Of a DNA stretch of 64,000 bases, positions 32,663 to 41,110 are shown one piece after another. Origin of the DNA: Theocolax elegans (taxonomy: Eukaryota > Arthropoda > Insecta > Hymenoptera > Cerocephalidae); the NCBI GenBank assembly GCA_026168455.1, contig CM047431.1, forward strand, positions 25,452,965 through 25,516,964, in the 5' to 3' direction. Within the stretch, counting starts at the first letter, position 1; the number at the start of each line of letters is the position of its first letter. A program made the translations under genes and the position numbers. The notes under the pieces were generated by a model that saw only the letters and a program-made list of their open reading frames with translations, made no database searches and was not told the origin of the DNA.

Positions 32663-35600
32663 TTACGCAGCATCCAGGTGAGGGATGGACCTCGGCGATA
32701 AGCCCTCAGACACCACCCGCAAGGACCAGGCTGTTTGGTCGAGCCCAGACAAATGGTTAAATAGTGTGGTTTTGAATTCGTTGAAGCATGAAGGGTTAAA
32801 GTTGATGACAGGGAGCTGATTCAAAATGCGGGTGGAGGTGATGATAAATGACCTATTTAAGGCTTCTGTGCGCGGAGGAAGATACATGAGCGATTTGGGA
32901 GGATGACGGGAGGAAGAGCGAGGATTTTGGGCGGGGGTATTAAGCAAGGTGAAATGATCAGCTAGATATGAGGGTGAATTGTGAGCAATGATATTAAATG
33001 CTAGGGAGCCGATGAGATATGAACGCCTGGACTCAACCGACAGCCATTTTAAACCAAGTCTAAACGGGGTGACGTGCTCACGTCTCGCTATGTTGCCCCA
33101 TACAAATCTGACGCAGGCATTCAACAGTCTTTGAAGCTTGATATTTTTAGTCTGATCTACATCATTATACACTGCGCACGCATAGTCTAGATGGGGAAAA
33201 ATAAGCGTTTCAACAAGACTCTTGCGAAGCTTAATCGATAATGATTTATTGTAAAAGCGGAGAGAATGTAGAACACCGTGAACGCGCCTAGAGATTGACA
33301 TGACCTGCTTAGACCAATCGAGGGTAGGGGTGATCAGCAACCCCAGTGATTTAACCACACTCTCGTAATCCAGCAAGTCATTACCCAGTTTAACCTTCGG
33401 GTCAGTGTTCAGGTTGATACGCGAAATAAAAGCCTGACTGCCCAGGATCATTACCTTCGTCTTTTTAACATTCAGTGAGAGGCCATTTTCCAATGCCCAA
33501 TTTGCGATCGCATTCGCATCGTGAGATACGCGTTGAACACCAGCGTCGAAGTCAGATGGAAAGAACGAATGGTAAACCTGGGTATCATCGGCAAATAACA
33601 TATGATTGCTATACTTTAAAACCTTAGGTAAATCATTAATGAAAATGGAAAATAAGATCGGACCCAGAACACTGTCCTGAGGCACACCAGCATTCACCTC
33701 CAGCCAATCAGAAAACATGCCAACCTCGTCCACGACGGCCTGTTTGCGACCTACAAGGTATCTGTAAAACCAGTTAAGTACCAAGTCTGTACAGCCGATG
33801 TCGCCCAGCTTATGGATGAGCTTATCGTGTGGAACTGTATCAAAGGCCTTGGAGAAATCAAATAATACTAGGATCGTAATCATTCTGGAGTCAATTGCTC
33901 TTCTAACGTCATCTAACACCCCCAGAAGAGCTGATTGAGTACTATGGCCCTTTCGAAAGCCCGCTTGCCTGTCAATTAACAAATGATTAGATTCGAGGTA
34001 CTCAACCAGCTGATCATGTACTAATCTCTCCAAAACCTTTGAGATCTCACAAAGCTTGGCAATAGGTCTTGTGTCTGAACACGATTCTAACCTGCTCGAC
34101 TTCGCCAACGGGAACAGCACGACCTTCTTCCAGCAATTGGGGAACCATCCGGCAGAAGGCATACCATTAAAGAGTTCCGTTAATGGTAGGGTAATTTGTG
34201 GTTCCAACAGTTTTAACATATTGACAGATATGCCATCGATGCCCGACGCTTTGGAAGAAGCTCTAGCAATAGTCCGCTGAACTTTTTTGGCTGATACAGG
34301 TAGGAAGCTGAATGAAGGAGACGTTGGAAAGTGACAAATATTAGAAATGATGGATGCGAATGAATGAATAGAGAATGGTGAAGAATGATTTGAAATAGAA
34401 GCATAGTAATTGTTGAGTTGATGAATTGTAAAGTATTTTAATGGCGAAGGATTGGACTTCATGCCCAGACCCATATTTTTGAGTAGTTTCCAGGACTTAG
34501 TAGAGTCCTTTTCATTATCAAGCTTTACTTGTAAGTAGCGAAATTTACTAGAGTTTATAGTGTTCTTAGCTCTATTCCTCAACTGCTTATATACATTGTA
34601 GTCAGAAAACAAGCCAGAATTACGAAATTGCTTAAAAGCATCATTCTTAGCCTTAATAATAGTTTTTATTTCTTGAGTAACCCATGGCTTGTGCTTTGTT
34701 TTAATTGTAACTAATTTAGATGGTGCTATGACATTGAACGTTGATGAAATGGAACTACAGAGGGAGGATAACGATGATGAAAGTAGGTCGAAATGATTAG
34801 ATGAAAAAGATCGTAAAGGTGTGGGCTGGTCGGGCCAGGTAAATGAAGTTGAATCTGAAAGTGCTGAAGATTGAAGTAATGAATTATGTGAATGATCCAG
34901 AAATGAAGTGAAGGTGGTAGCAAGTTGGAAGAGGTTGATCTTCTCCAAGTCCCTAACCCAGAACCTCTTGACTTGGTCCGGCGTCTTATTAATCATAAGG
35001 GAGATGCTAATGGCATCATGCCCCGCCGCAAAAGGAGAATCAGATTTATTATAAACATAATCAGGCACTGGTTCACGAACCAGGAAAAGATCCAACCAGG
35101 TATGAGATGATCCCGCCGACGTCACAGCGTGGAGCGTAGGTTCTGATGGAATAAGGAAAAGGCCTAGAGCCGACATACTCCCCTTCAGCATATTCGCTGC
35201 AGCATTAGATGATGACATATCAATGTTGAAATCGCCAGTAATAATAACATGTTTATAGTTGGGGAGAATGTCAGCAAGAACATCAAAGAACTCCGTAGGG
35301 TAAGCAGCAGAAGGTCTGCGATACACCACTGCCAACGCCAACGCCATCGTTTTGTTTAATACACGCAATATAAGAAATTCGGGGGCGTTAGAGAAGACAG
35401 GATCGGAGTGAGCTATGATGCTCACAGTAAGCCCATTCCGAACATACGCCGCCACACCACCACCTTCCTTACCTACACGATCCAACCGATACAGAGCATA
35501 GCCTGGTAATTGAAGAATTTCAGAGGAATCGCTTTCAGTAAGGAAGGTTTCCGTGATGGCTATGACATCGTGGGATTCAGGAAGAACAATAGCTTCGATA

Positions 35601-35692
35601 GATGAAAAATGAGTTTTTAAGCGATTAATATTAGTATGAAAAATGTTGAACGAGTTAGATGATTTAACGTTCCCGACCCGACCTGCTCTGTC
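32663..35692 (-). CDS. CR1-like LINE C2 ORF2: AP-like endonuclease plus reverse transcriptase
   Basis: About 1010 codons are open after the ORF1 stop. Endonuclease: NIFHTNINRLKTHF, VIAITETFL, EGGGVAAYVRNGL, HVIITGDFNIDM, SHTWLDLFLV, FAAGHDAISISL. RT: FDFSKAFDTVPHDKL, AGVPQDSVLGPILFSIFIND (QDSV where QGSV is usual) and MLFADDTQVYH with the catalytic DD. A CR1/Jockey-like C-terminal region follows (RREHVTPFRLGLKWL). It nicks target DNA and primes reverse transcription. No ATG occurs before the second endonuclease motif, and a TTG is the only start-like codon near 35485. Translation must come from readthrough or another non-standard route (see findings). Confidence 0.9.
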   Translation of the reverse strand, partial: DRAGRVGNVKSSNSFNIFHTNINRLKTHFSSIEAIVLPESHDVIAITETFLTESDSSEILQLPGYALYRLDRVGKEGGGVAAYVRNGLTVSIIAHSDPVFSNAPEFLILRVLNKTMALALAVVYRRPSAAYPTEFFDVLADILPNYKHVIITGDFNIDMSSSNAAANMLKGSMSALGLFLIPSEPTLHAVTSAGSSHTWLDLFLVREPVPDYVYNKSDSPFAAGHDAISISLMINKTPDQVKRFWVRDLEKINLFQLATTFTSFLDHSHNSLLQSSALSDSTSFTWPDQPTPLRSFSSNHFDLLSSSLSSLCSSISSTFNVIAPSKLVTIKTKHKPWVTQEIKTIIKAKNDAFKQFRNSGLFSDYNVYKQLRNRAKNTINSSKFRYLQVKLDNEKDSTKSWKLLKNMGLGMKSNPSPLKYFTIHQLNNYYASISNHSSPFSIHSFASIISNICHFPTSPSFSFLPVSAKKVQRTIARASSKASGIDGISVNMLKLLEPQITLPLTELFNGMPSAGWFPNCWKKVVLFPLAKSSRLESCSDTRPIAKLCEISKVLERLVHDQLVEYLESNHLLIDRQAGFRKGHSTQSALLGVLDDVRRAIDSRMITILVLFDFSKAFDTVPHDKLIHKLGDIGCTDLVLNWFYRYLVGRKQAVVDEVGMFSDWLEVNAGVPQDSVLGPILFSIFINDLPKVLKYSNHMLFADDTQVYHSFFPSDFDAGVQRVSHDANAIANWALENGLSLNVKKTKVMILGSQAFISRINLNTDPKVKLGNDLLDYESVVKSLGLLITPTLDWSKQVMSISRRVHGVLHSLRFYNKSLSIKLRKSLVETLIFPHLDYACAVYNDVDQTKNIKLQRLLNACVRFVWGNIARREHVTPFRLGLKWLSVESRRSYLIGSLAFNIIAHNSPSYLADHFTLLNTPAQNPRSSSRHPPKSLMYLPPRTEALNRSFIITSTRILNQLPVINFNPSCFNEFKTTLFNHLSGLDQTAWSLRVVSEGLSPRSIPHLDAA

Positions 35693-36838
35693 TCATTTAG
35701 TATGAGGCGAGAGCGGAGGAAGTTTATTTATATCAGCTACCGAAGTTACGCGTATGAGTGGACCATCCCTCCCATCCCTCACCTTTCGTACAAATACACT
35801 TAAATTATTGACAATAGGCCTCGCGTAGCCTAACTCTTTACATTTAAAGGTTGCCGCTTGCCAAAGGTCAAATAAAGGCTTGGGCCATAATGGCCGAATA
35901 AATAACATATGGTTACCGCCATCCCCAAAGATCTTTGACGCCGACTGCCCCTTTAATAAGTGTGCTCTATCCAAAATTAGGTCCCTTGCCGAGGCCAACG
36001 ATAGCCGAAAAACCAAACCACGGCTGCGCGGTTGAGCCGATGTTTTGCCCTCAGTAGCTGGTCTGGATCGCGGTAGCCAAGGTCTGGTCTCGACAACCTG
36101 CTTTGACATTAAAGGTAGCTTTATCGTGCCAAGTACCTTGTCGACAATGTCAATGTCGGAGAGGGACGACGATAATGGCAAGCCCGTAGCCAGAATCTCG
36201 CAGGTGTCTTTGATGTCGGGAGAAATCGCACAGGAAGGCGCATTCAAACCACAGCCGGAAGGTCTGTTTTCCTCCATGGCAACAATTCTCTGCTCTAGCT
36301 CGGAGTAACGTTCATTTAAGCTGTTTAAACGCACCCCTGTGGCCGACTCCACTCGATCAACGCGAGCATGTAGAGCCACAATATCCGCCTTCACTACATC
36401 CAGTTTTCCCTCTACACTATCAACCTTCTCGACCACTGACTTTATGTCGCTTCGCAAATTGTCGATATTTAGCTGGAGGTTTGCCTGTAAGTTGCGCGCG
36501 AAGCTCTCCATCCACGGTGGTGTAGCACCCGCCATTGCGTCGGCTTCAGGTGCGGTATCGTGCGACGCTTGATTGGGCAGCAGAGGCGTGGCGCCACGAG
36601 GTTGCTTGGCAACCTGTGACAAAGATGGCGACGGAGGCGAGGCTACGCGTTTAGATACGGAGGAGGGCGGAGTGGGCGTGGCTGACGGCGCGGTGCGGCA
36701 GGTCGCGCTCGCTTGTCGCGGCAACCCAGGCGGTGGCGCCCTAGCTTCAATGGGAGCCGCAACTAGCGCTTTGGCTTTAGCCAACGCACAACAGCGGCGC
36801 TCCGTCGAGCCCGGCGCGACCTCGAAACAATGTGTGAC
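35693..36838 (-). CDS. CR1-like LINE C2 ORF1: coiled-coil RNA-binding protein, 5' truncated
   Basis: Open minus-strand frame ending in TGA at 35693. N-terminal half is Ala/Pro/Ser-rich (PSATPTPPSSVSKRVASPPS). Then comes a coiled coil (NLQANLQLNIDNLRSDIKSV, VDSVEGKLDVVKADIVALH, LNERYSELEQRIVAMEE). A C-terminal globular region follows (DTCEILATGLPLSSSLSDID, RGLVFRLSLASARDLIL) that resembles the RRM-plus-CTD layout of LINE ORF1 proteins. No CCHC knuckle is seen. No ATG occurs near the 5' junction, so the N-terminus is probably missing. Frame 1 continues directly into ORF2 across the stop. Confidence 0.75.
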   Translation of the reverse strand, partial: VTHCFEVAPGSTERRCCALAKAKALVAAPIEARAPPPGLPRQASATCRTAPSATPTPPSSVSKRVASPPSPSLSQVAKQPRGATPLLPNQASHDTAPEADAMAGATPPWMESFARNLQANLQLNIDNLRSDIKSVVEKVDSVEGKLDVVKADIVALHARVDRVESATGVRLNSLNERYSELEQRIVAMEENRPSGCGLNAPSCAISPDIKDTCEILATGLPLSSSLSDIDIVDKVLGTIKLPLMSKQVVETRPWLPRSRPATEGKTSAQPRSRGLVFRLSLASARDLILDRAHLLKGQSASKIFGDGGNHMLFIRPLWPKPLFDLWQAATFKCKELGYARPIVNNLSVFVRKVRDGRDGPLIRVTSVADINKLPPLSPHTK

Positions 36839-36839
36839 G

Positions 36840-37232
36840 CGAAGATAGCGGGGCTCAGCCAGTCCCTGTCCAACGAGTCAGTGGGAAGGGTAGGACCAAG
36901 ACCTCTGTTCCGAAACCTCGTGGGGAGCAATCGCAGAAGGCTCGGCCTAGCGACTTGCGACGGCCACCCCGATGGAAGTTGACGCTACGAGGATGGCTGG
37001 GCCATCTCGTCAGCCGACACCAAAGTCGGGAAATGGGTCTAAACCCCGTACATATTCGGACGTATCGGCTTCTTCAGCTGGGTCGACAGCACAATCCAGC
37101 AACTAGACGGACATTCTTAGGGAATGTCGCATGTTGCTGGGGGCCGCTGCCAATCTCCCAGCTGATGTGGCACGAGACGTAGGACAGAAGGTGGTCCGTA
37201 TCCTCAAGGACCGCATCCCTTCCCGCCACTGA
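36840..37232 (+). pseudogene. Gypsy G2 third ORF, 3' part after LINE insertion
   Basis: Plus-strand coding sequence in shifted frames. First comes a Pro/Lys-rich stretch (VSGKGRTKTSVPKPRGEQ), then SKPRTYSDVSASSAGST, a stop at about 37104, and RECRMLLGAAANLPADVARD then VGQKVVRILKDRIPSRH with a stop at about 37232. Composition and the TYSDV/SYAEV-like motif resemble the 5' part at 31311-32262. It is taken as the continuation interrupted by the LINE; this joining is inferred and the frames are broken. Confidence 0.45.
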
Positions 37233-37315
37233 TCGAAAAGAGAAGAGGACAGCGCGCGGTCGCGAATAGATTGTGCCTTCTTTCGACTCGACCTTCCCGA
37301 GGGAAGTAGAGTCTA

Positions 37316-37360
37316 GGGGGGGGGGGGGGGCTTTGTCATGGAAATCGTCACACAATTATG
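37316..37360 (+). mobile_element. Polypurine tract and start of G2 3' LTR
   Basis: A run of 15 G (37316-37330) is followed by TGTCATGGAAATCGTCACAC at 37334. That matches the start of the family LTR (G1: TGTGACGGAAATCGTCACAC) in 18 of the first 20 bases. Beyond about 37360 the similarity stops, so the 3' LTR is truncated or interrupted. This sets the right edge of G2 at about 37360. Confidence 0.6.
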
Positions 37361-37684
37361 TTTTGTATATATTACGGTGGATACCTGATGCTACACACGT
37401 GTTTAAAAAACAGATAAATTCATTTAGTTTTTCTGAAATAAATTGTAATAGGTTAAGAGTTAAATGTCTCTAAGTGTTTACTAAAGTAACGATAACCAGA
37501 TGTAACGCGTTCCACGCAGCTTGCGCGTTATGTCGCGCGCATATTACTGTAAGTGCCAGATGCTACACCTGTGATTATGAATCACATGAATAAACGTAGG
37601 ATTTTTTTAAAAAAGATGGGAATAGGAAGCATTCGTGTCGAATTAAAAACGTACAAATTCGCATTTTAATCTTTACATATATAT
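37361..37684. other. No feature recognised between LTR fragments
   Basis: AT-rich sequence with two similar phrases (CTGATGCTACACACGTGTTT near 37390 and CCAGATGCTACACCTGTG near 37557). It may be a decayed LTR interior or another repeat. No gene seen. Confidence 0.4.
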
Positions 37685-38490
37685 TGTAACGTGGTATTTC
37701 GTCCTAATACCAGTTACAAGTAATTTATTAATTTAAACAGGGACGACGGCCCCGAAGAACACGTCTTTATCGTCGCCGTGGGTTAATAAATTAACCCGCC
37801 GGGACACGGTAGCGGAGAAAGGACGATCTCCTCTATACCGACACACGTGGCGGGAAAATCGGGAATCGGAAGGTGGTTTGCGGGTTAATCTATAATCAAA
37901 ATGATAACGCGACCGTTACGTTAATATAAAATAAATAAGTATTTATTTAAGTATTTACACGGAGGTGCCCGACAATACTTAACGGGGCGTTCTCCCGGTC
38001 GCGTGGTATATACGCGGCAAGCAGGGGCTGCCCCCGTGCTCGCCCCGCGCAATACCTATTCGGTTTCGGTAGCACCGGTGTGCTACCGAACAAACATTCA
38101 TGCACGCACTCTCAACACACTCTAAATATATACCGACCAATGTCGGGTACTTACCGGGCTGGCTGGTCCATGGGCCCTGGTGGAAGTCGGCGCCCCGACG
38201 CCCGTTGGCCGGTGGAGTCGGCCCGGTCTCCCGTCGTCCTCGACGGTAGTCTGCAGGTGCGGCCTGATGCCGCGGCGATTCGCCTACCTCGGGGAATACT
38301 CAACCCGAGGTGTATGGTCCTTCGCACTGCACTTTCACAATCTCACTAGCACTTGCGTACGGCTTCCCGGAGTACGGACGAACCGGTCCGGTACATCCCG
38401 TGGCGCGCGAAACTAAGCGTGACGAGGGGTTAAGAAGGTGCTGTCGCGGTCAAGACCGGCAGCGTACTGAGCTTTTCGGGAATTGTCACA
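37685..38490 (-). mobile_element. LTR of another Gypsy-type family
   Basis: On the minus strand it begins TGTGACAATTCCCGAAAAGC at 38490 and ends ACCACGTTACA at 37685: TG...CA with TGT(G/A)AC/GT(C/T)ACA terminal inverted repeats, as in the G1/G2 LTRs. The end CCACGT(C/T)ACA is shared with G1/G2, but the interior is different and GC-rich. Flanking five-base sequences (TATAT and TTCCC) do not match, so it is not a simple solo LTR with target duplication. Confidence 0.6.
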
Positions 38491-38712
38491 TTCCCGAAAA
38501 GTATCTAACACACACACAATAACAATAGAGTACATGGATGCTCGCACACATCCTCGCTCGTAGACATAAACACGCGTGTTTCGTGGCCTTGAAGAGGCAA
38601 CGCACGAAACAATAACAATGTGCGAGATTTCACTATGTAATATATTATATACGCGAAATAATATTTTAGATTCAATATTATTTTATTTTATTGCAACGAC
38701 GTCTCGTTGCAA
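38484..38712 (+). repeat. Short dispersed repeat, copy 1 (second copy at 63527)
   Basis: Starts TGTCACATTCCCGAAAAGTA and ends in TTGCAACGACGTCTCGTTGC followed by AA, whose outer nine bases are an inverted repeat. A shorter, diverged copy with the same start, the GGATGCTCGCACACATCCTC phrase and the same end lies at 63527-63706. TG...CA ends suggest a small LTR or MITE. Confidence 0.6.
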
Positions 38713-39144
38713 TATTTATTACAAATCTTATATTAAGTTACAAAAATTGGTAGTAATATAAACACACGTATACAGTTATACATAAATTTTCTTAGAAATA
38801 CATAATTGATTACAGTATCCTAAGCCTACGACCTCCTCAGCAAATGCAAACGTTCGTTTACATTTCTTTCTATGCTCAATTTTATTACAAATTTTTTTAT
38901 ATGATTCTAGTATTAGATGTAAATAGTCGACAAAAAGAGGATAGGTCTCGACCGTTAGTCATATGATATAAAAACATTAAACTATATTGTCCACAACACG
39001 TTGAATCGGTATTTTAAAGTTTCTTGGTATTGTAACGAAAACTCTTGCAATTGCTGCGAAGCCTTTCATAATGATATTTTGACATTGGCGAAAACCCGTA
39101 GCTATCAAAATATGTTCCAATCCTGTTTTTGTTGATGTATATTG
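38713..39144. other. Decayed Polinton sequence likely; no gene resolved
   Basis: Follows the core-like gene in the direction of transcription of the Polinton remnant, so downstream capsid-module genes would be expected here on the minus strand. Only broken frames are present and no domain is recognisable. Confidence 0.35.
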
Positions 39145-39480
39145 CTATCCAATGCGATCCTGGTTTTGTGTGATCGTCAATGCTTCACCACTCTGAACAA
39201 TTGTACGTTTCTTTGTTTCCCACGTATGGCGACCTCCGCGTCTTGTTTTCTTGACCAGCTTTTGTAATACAGTTTTGTGTTTTTGTAGTCGCTTCTTATC
39301 CGTATTTTTGAGTTGAACAACTCCTTCAAGAACGTTGAGCGCGCATTCGCAAATACAGTTGATCAAATTTTTATCAGCGACTATAAGTAGTGCAACACGT
39401 TGTCAACTGCCGGCGTGGTGAAGAGCGTTCAATAAAGCTACAGATTTTTTTGAAAAATGTTTTCCAGGCAAACAGTGGTC
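39145..39480 (-). pseudogene. Polinton/adintovirus-like small basic core-type protein remnant
   Basis: Minus strand: a broken frame runs from about 39480, with a stop near 39395, into CICECALNVLEGVVQLKN, KKRLQKHKTVLQKLVKK and KKRTIVQSGEAL. This arrangement (NVL-G-V-L...Lys/Arg-rich...K(K/R)x(I/L)VQ-GG) is that of a small basic protein encoded in Polintons and adintoviruses and compared with adenovirus core peptides. It lies directly downstream of the packaging ATPase, which supports the assignment. Confidence 0.65.
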
Positions 39481-39552
39481 CGACGGTAATGTTGTCCCGG
39501 TCATAATTTATCAAAGACTGGTTTTTAACGGTTATAGATAACGTTTTTTTTT

Positions 39553-39997
39553 TTAAACACGCGGATTTTTGAAAAGAACTATATAATTTGAATTTAAGGA
39601 TAAGTCTCGTTGATTTTGACCCTTATAAAAATATTTTGCGTTATAAAAATAGTACTTGTGTTTTTAAGATGACTACTTTTTGTAAATAATTCGAGTACAC
39701 AACTGTTGGAAGATTCGCGCATCAAATCGTCAAGTATTAACAGTTTTTCTTGTGCACATCGTAAGAATAATCGCTCGGTTGCGGCAACCCTTCTCTAAAT
39801 TCAAGTTTTTGTTTGTTACCCGATTTAAAATCCGTACGGTACGATTCCTGCCATTCACATTAATAAAAAATAATTCTGTCAAAGTGTACATTACACATTT
39901 GCGGTAAATGTTGAAGAAAACGTTTTACAAACAAGGATTTCCCAGCCATCGTTTGGCCCGCGCATATACACGTAGGGTGTTTCCATCGCGTATCCAT
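39553..39997 (-). pseudogene. Polinton/adintovirus-like packaging ATPase
   Basis: Minus-strand ATG at 39997. The P-loop lies in HPTCICAGQTMAGKSLFVKR (family pattern GPTxSGKS). Then come FDRIIFY followed by a stop where the family has Tyr/Gly, EFREGLPQPSDY, a frameshift near 39755, Walker B in LLILDDLMRESS, and FTKSSHLKNTSTIFITQNIF. After another shift, LNSNYIVLFKNPRV. This is the FtsK/HerA-type genome-packaging ATPase of Polintons and related viruses. At least one stop and two frameshifts show it is a relic. Confidence 0.85.
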
Positions 39998-40299
39998 TGT
40001 CAATACTAATCGTGAAACTCTGAATACGTATTCTTATAACTACCTTAAGATATTAGCGTGACCACCACAGTGGGGGTGCGGATGGTAGATACGCTGATAC
40101 AACCGCGGTTTGTTCTAGCGAATCACCGTGCGGTTAACTAGCCTGACAAACCGCTCTACCGCTTGATACAAGTGATTTCCCGTTTTTTAATAAACATACA
40201 CTACTTTCACAATCAGCGACACTCACACACACGTGCGCGCGCACACGCACACACACACACAAAATACACACCCGTGCAGGGTTTGCTAGTCCCGCATCG
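39998..40299. other. Spacer between Polinton ATPase and R1 LINE; CA microsatellite
   Basis: Contains a CA-rich microsatellite with CG interruptions at about 40224-40268. No gene is recognised. The junction of R1 with the Polinton lies somewhere between here and 40340. Confidence 0.45.
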
Positions 40300-41110
40300 T
40301 GGCGCCTCCCCAGGTGGTGGATAGGGAAAAGCTTTCCAAATATGGATGGTACCGAAAAAATCAAATATTCGGGACGAACCAAAACCAGATAGGGGAAGGC
40401 ACCCCGAAATTAAACCAATTATGGGTAGTGAGGTTGAAACAACCCTACCTCAAGCTCATCCCGACGCCATTAAGATTAAAGTGTCAGAAGGGCGAGTCTA
40501 TGCCGACATCCTTCGGCAAATACGGGCCGCGCCAAACCTCAAGCCGCTGGAAGAAAGAGTCTCCCGTATCCGGCGTACCAGAGGAGAAGATCTGCTCATT
40601 GAGCTTGGAAGACCTGGCATAGGAACTCCAGATCTCGAGACAGCGATCTCGTCCACATTACGTGGGTTAGCAGAGGCCCAGATGCTGATCCACAAAGAGT
40701 TTATTACTATAAAGGACGTGGACAAGGCCACGACGGCGAAGAAAGTGCCAGAGGCAATCTCTGCGGTGATCGGGCCAAATATGGTACATTCTGGGAATAT
40801 GAAGCTTAGGAGGTTATATGGAGGCACTCAGATGACCAGTGTCCTTCTTCCGGCATCGGCAGCAAAAAAGCTGCTACAGAATGGGAAGCTTCGGATAGGC
40901 TGGGTCAACTGCAGGGTTCGGCTCCGCGAACCGATCACGCGTTGTTACCGATGCCACGAGGTCGGTCACTTCGCAAAGGCTTGCAAAAGCGCAGTCGACC
41001 AATCATCGCAGTGTTTCCGGTGCGGCCAAGGGGGCCACAAAACAGTGGATTGTGCGGCGGATAAGAACATAGCCGCGCCTAGGGTTGAAGCATCTGACAG
41101 AAATGGTTAG
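40300..41110 (+). pseudogene. R1-clade LINE ORF1, C-terminal part
   Basis: A plus-strand open frame encodes AIKIKVSEGRVYADILRQIR, RRTRGEDLLIEL and ITRCYRCHEVGHFAKACKSA, then QCFRCGQGGHKTVDC: two to three CCHC zinc knuckles as in R1-clade ORF1 proteins, which bind element RNA. It ends at a stop at 41108-41110, and ORF2 follows at once. The 5' portion of ORF1 is missing, consistent with the common 5' truncation of LINEs. The frame from about 40346 on is intact. Confidence 0.8.

Larger units (their letters stand above)
32256..36838 (-). mobile_element. CR1-like LINE C2, nearly complete, inserted in G2
   Basis: A minus-strand non-LTR retrotransposon with ORF1 (coiled coil) and ORF2 (endonuclease and RT). 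A 3' UTR of about 390 bases ends in a (GATT)n-type tandem tail at 32256-32273 on the plus strand. Short-unit tails instead of poly(A) are typical of CR1-group elements. The 5' side is probably truncated, because ORF1 is open to the junction without an ATG. It splits the third ORF of G2 and is much better preserved than LINE copy C1 at 2.3-5.0 kb. Confidence 0.85.

Noticed and set aside
35483..35485. TTG at 35485 as the start codon of LINE ORF2
   Set aside because: Starting there would remove the first catalytic motifs of the endonuclease (NIN and ITET), which are intact in the same frame upstream.
38080..38522. Three overlapping plus-strand ORFs in the 38-kb LTR
   Set aside because: The region is GC-rich LTR sequence and the frames share no motif; the LTR boundaries explain it better.
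39553..39997. Host AAA or dynein-type ATPase
   Set aside because: The P-loop, the ILDDLM and SSH(L/H)KN...FITQNIF order is specific to Polinton/adintovirus packaging ATPases, and the polymerase of the same group lies upstream.
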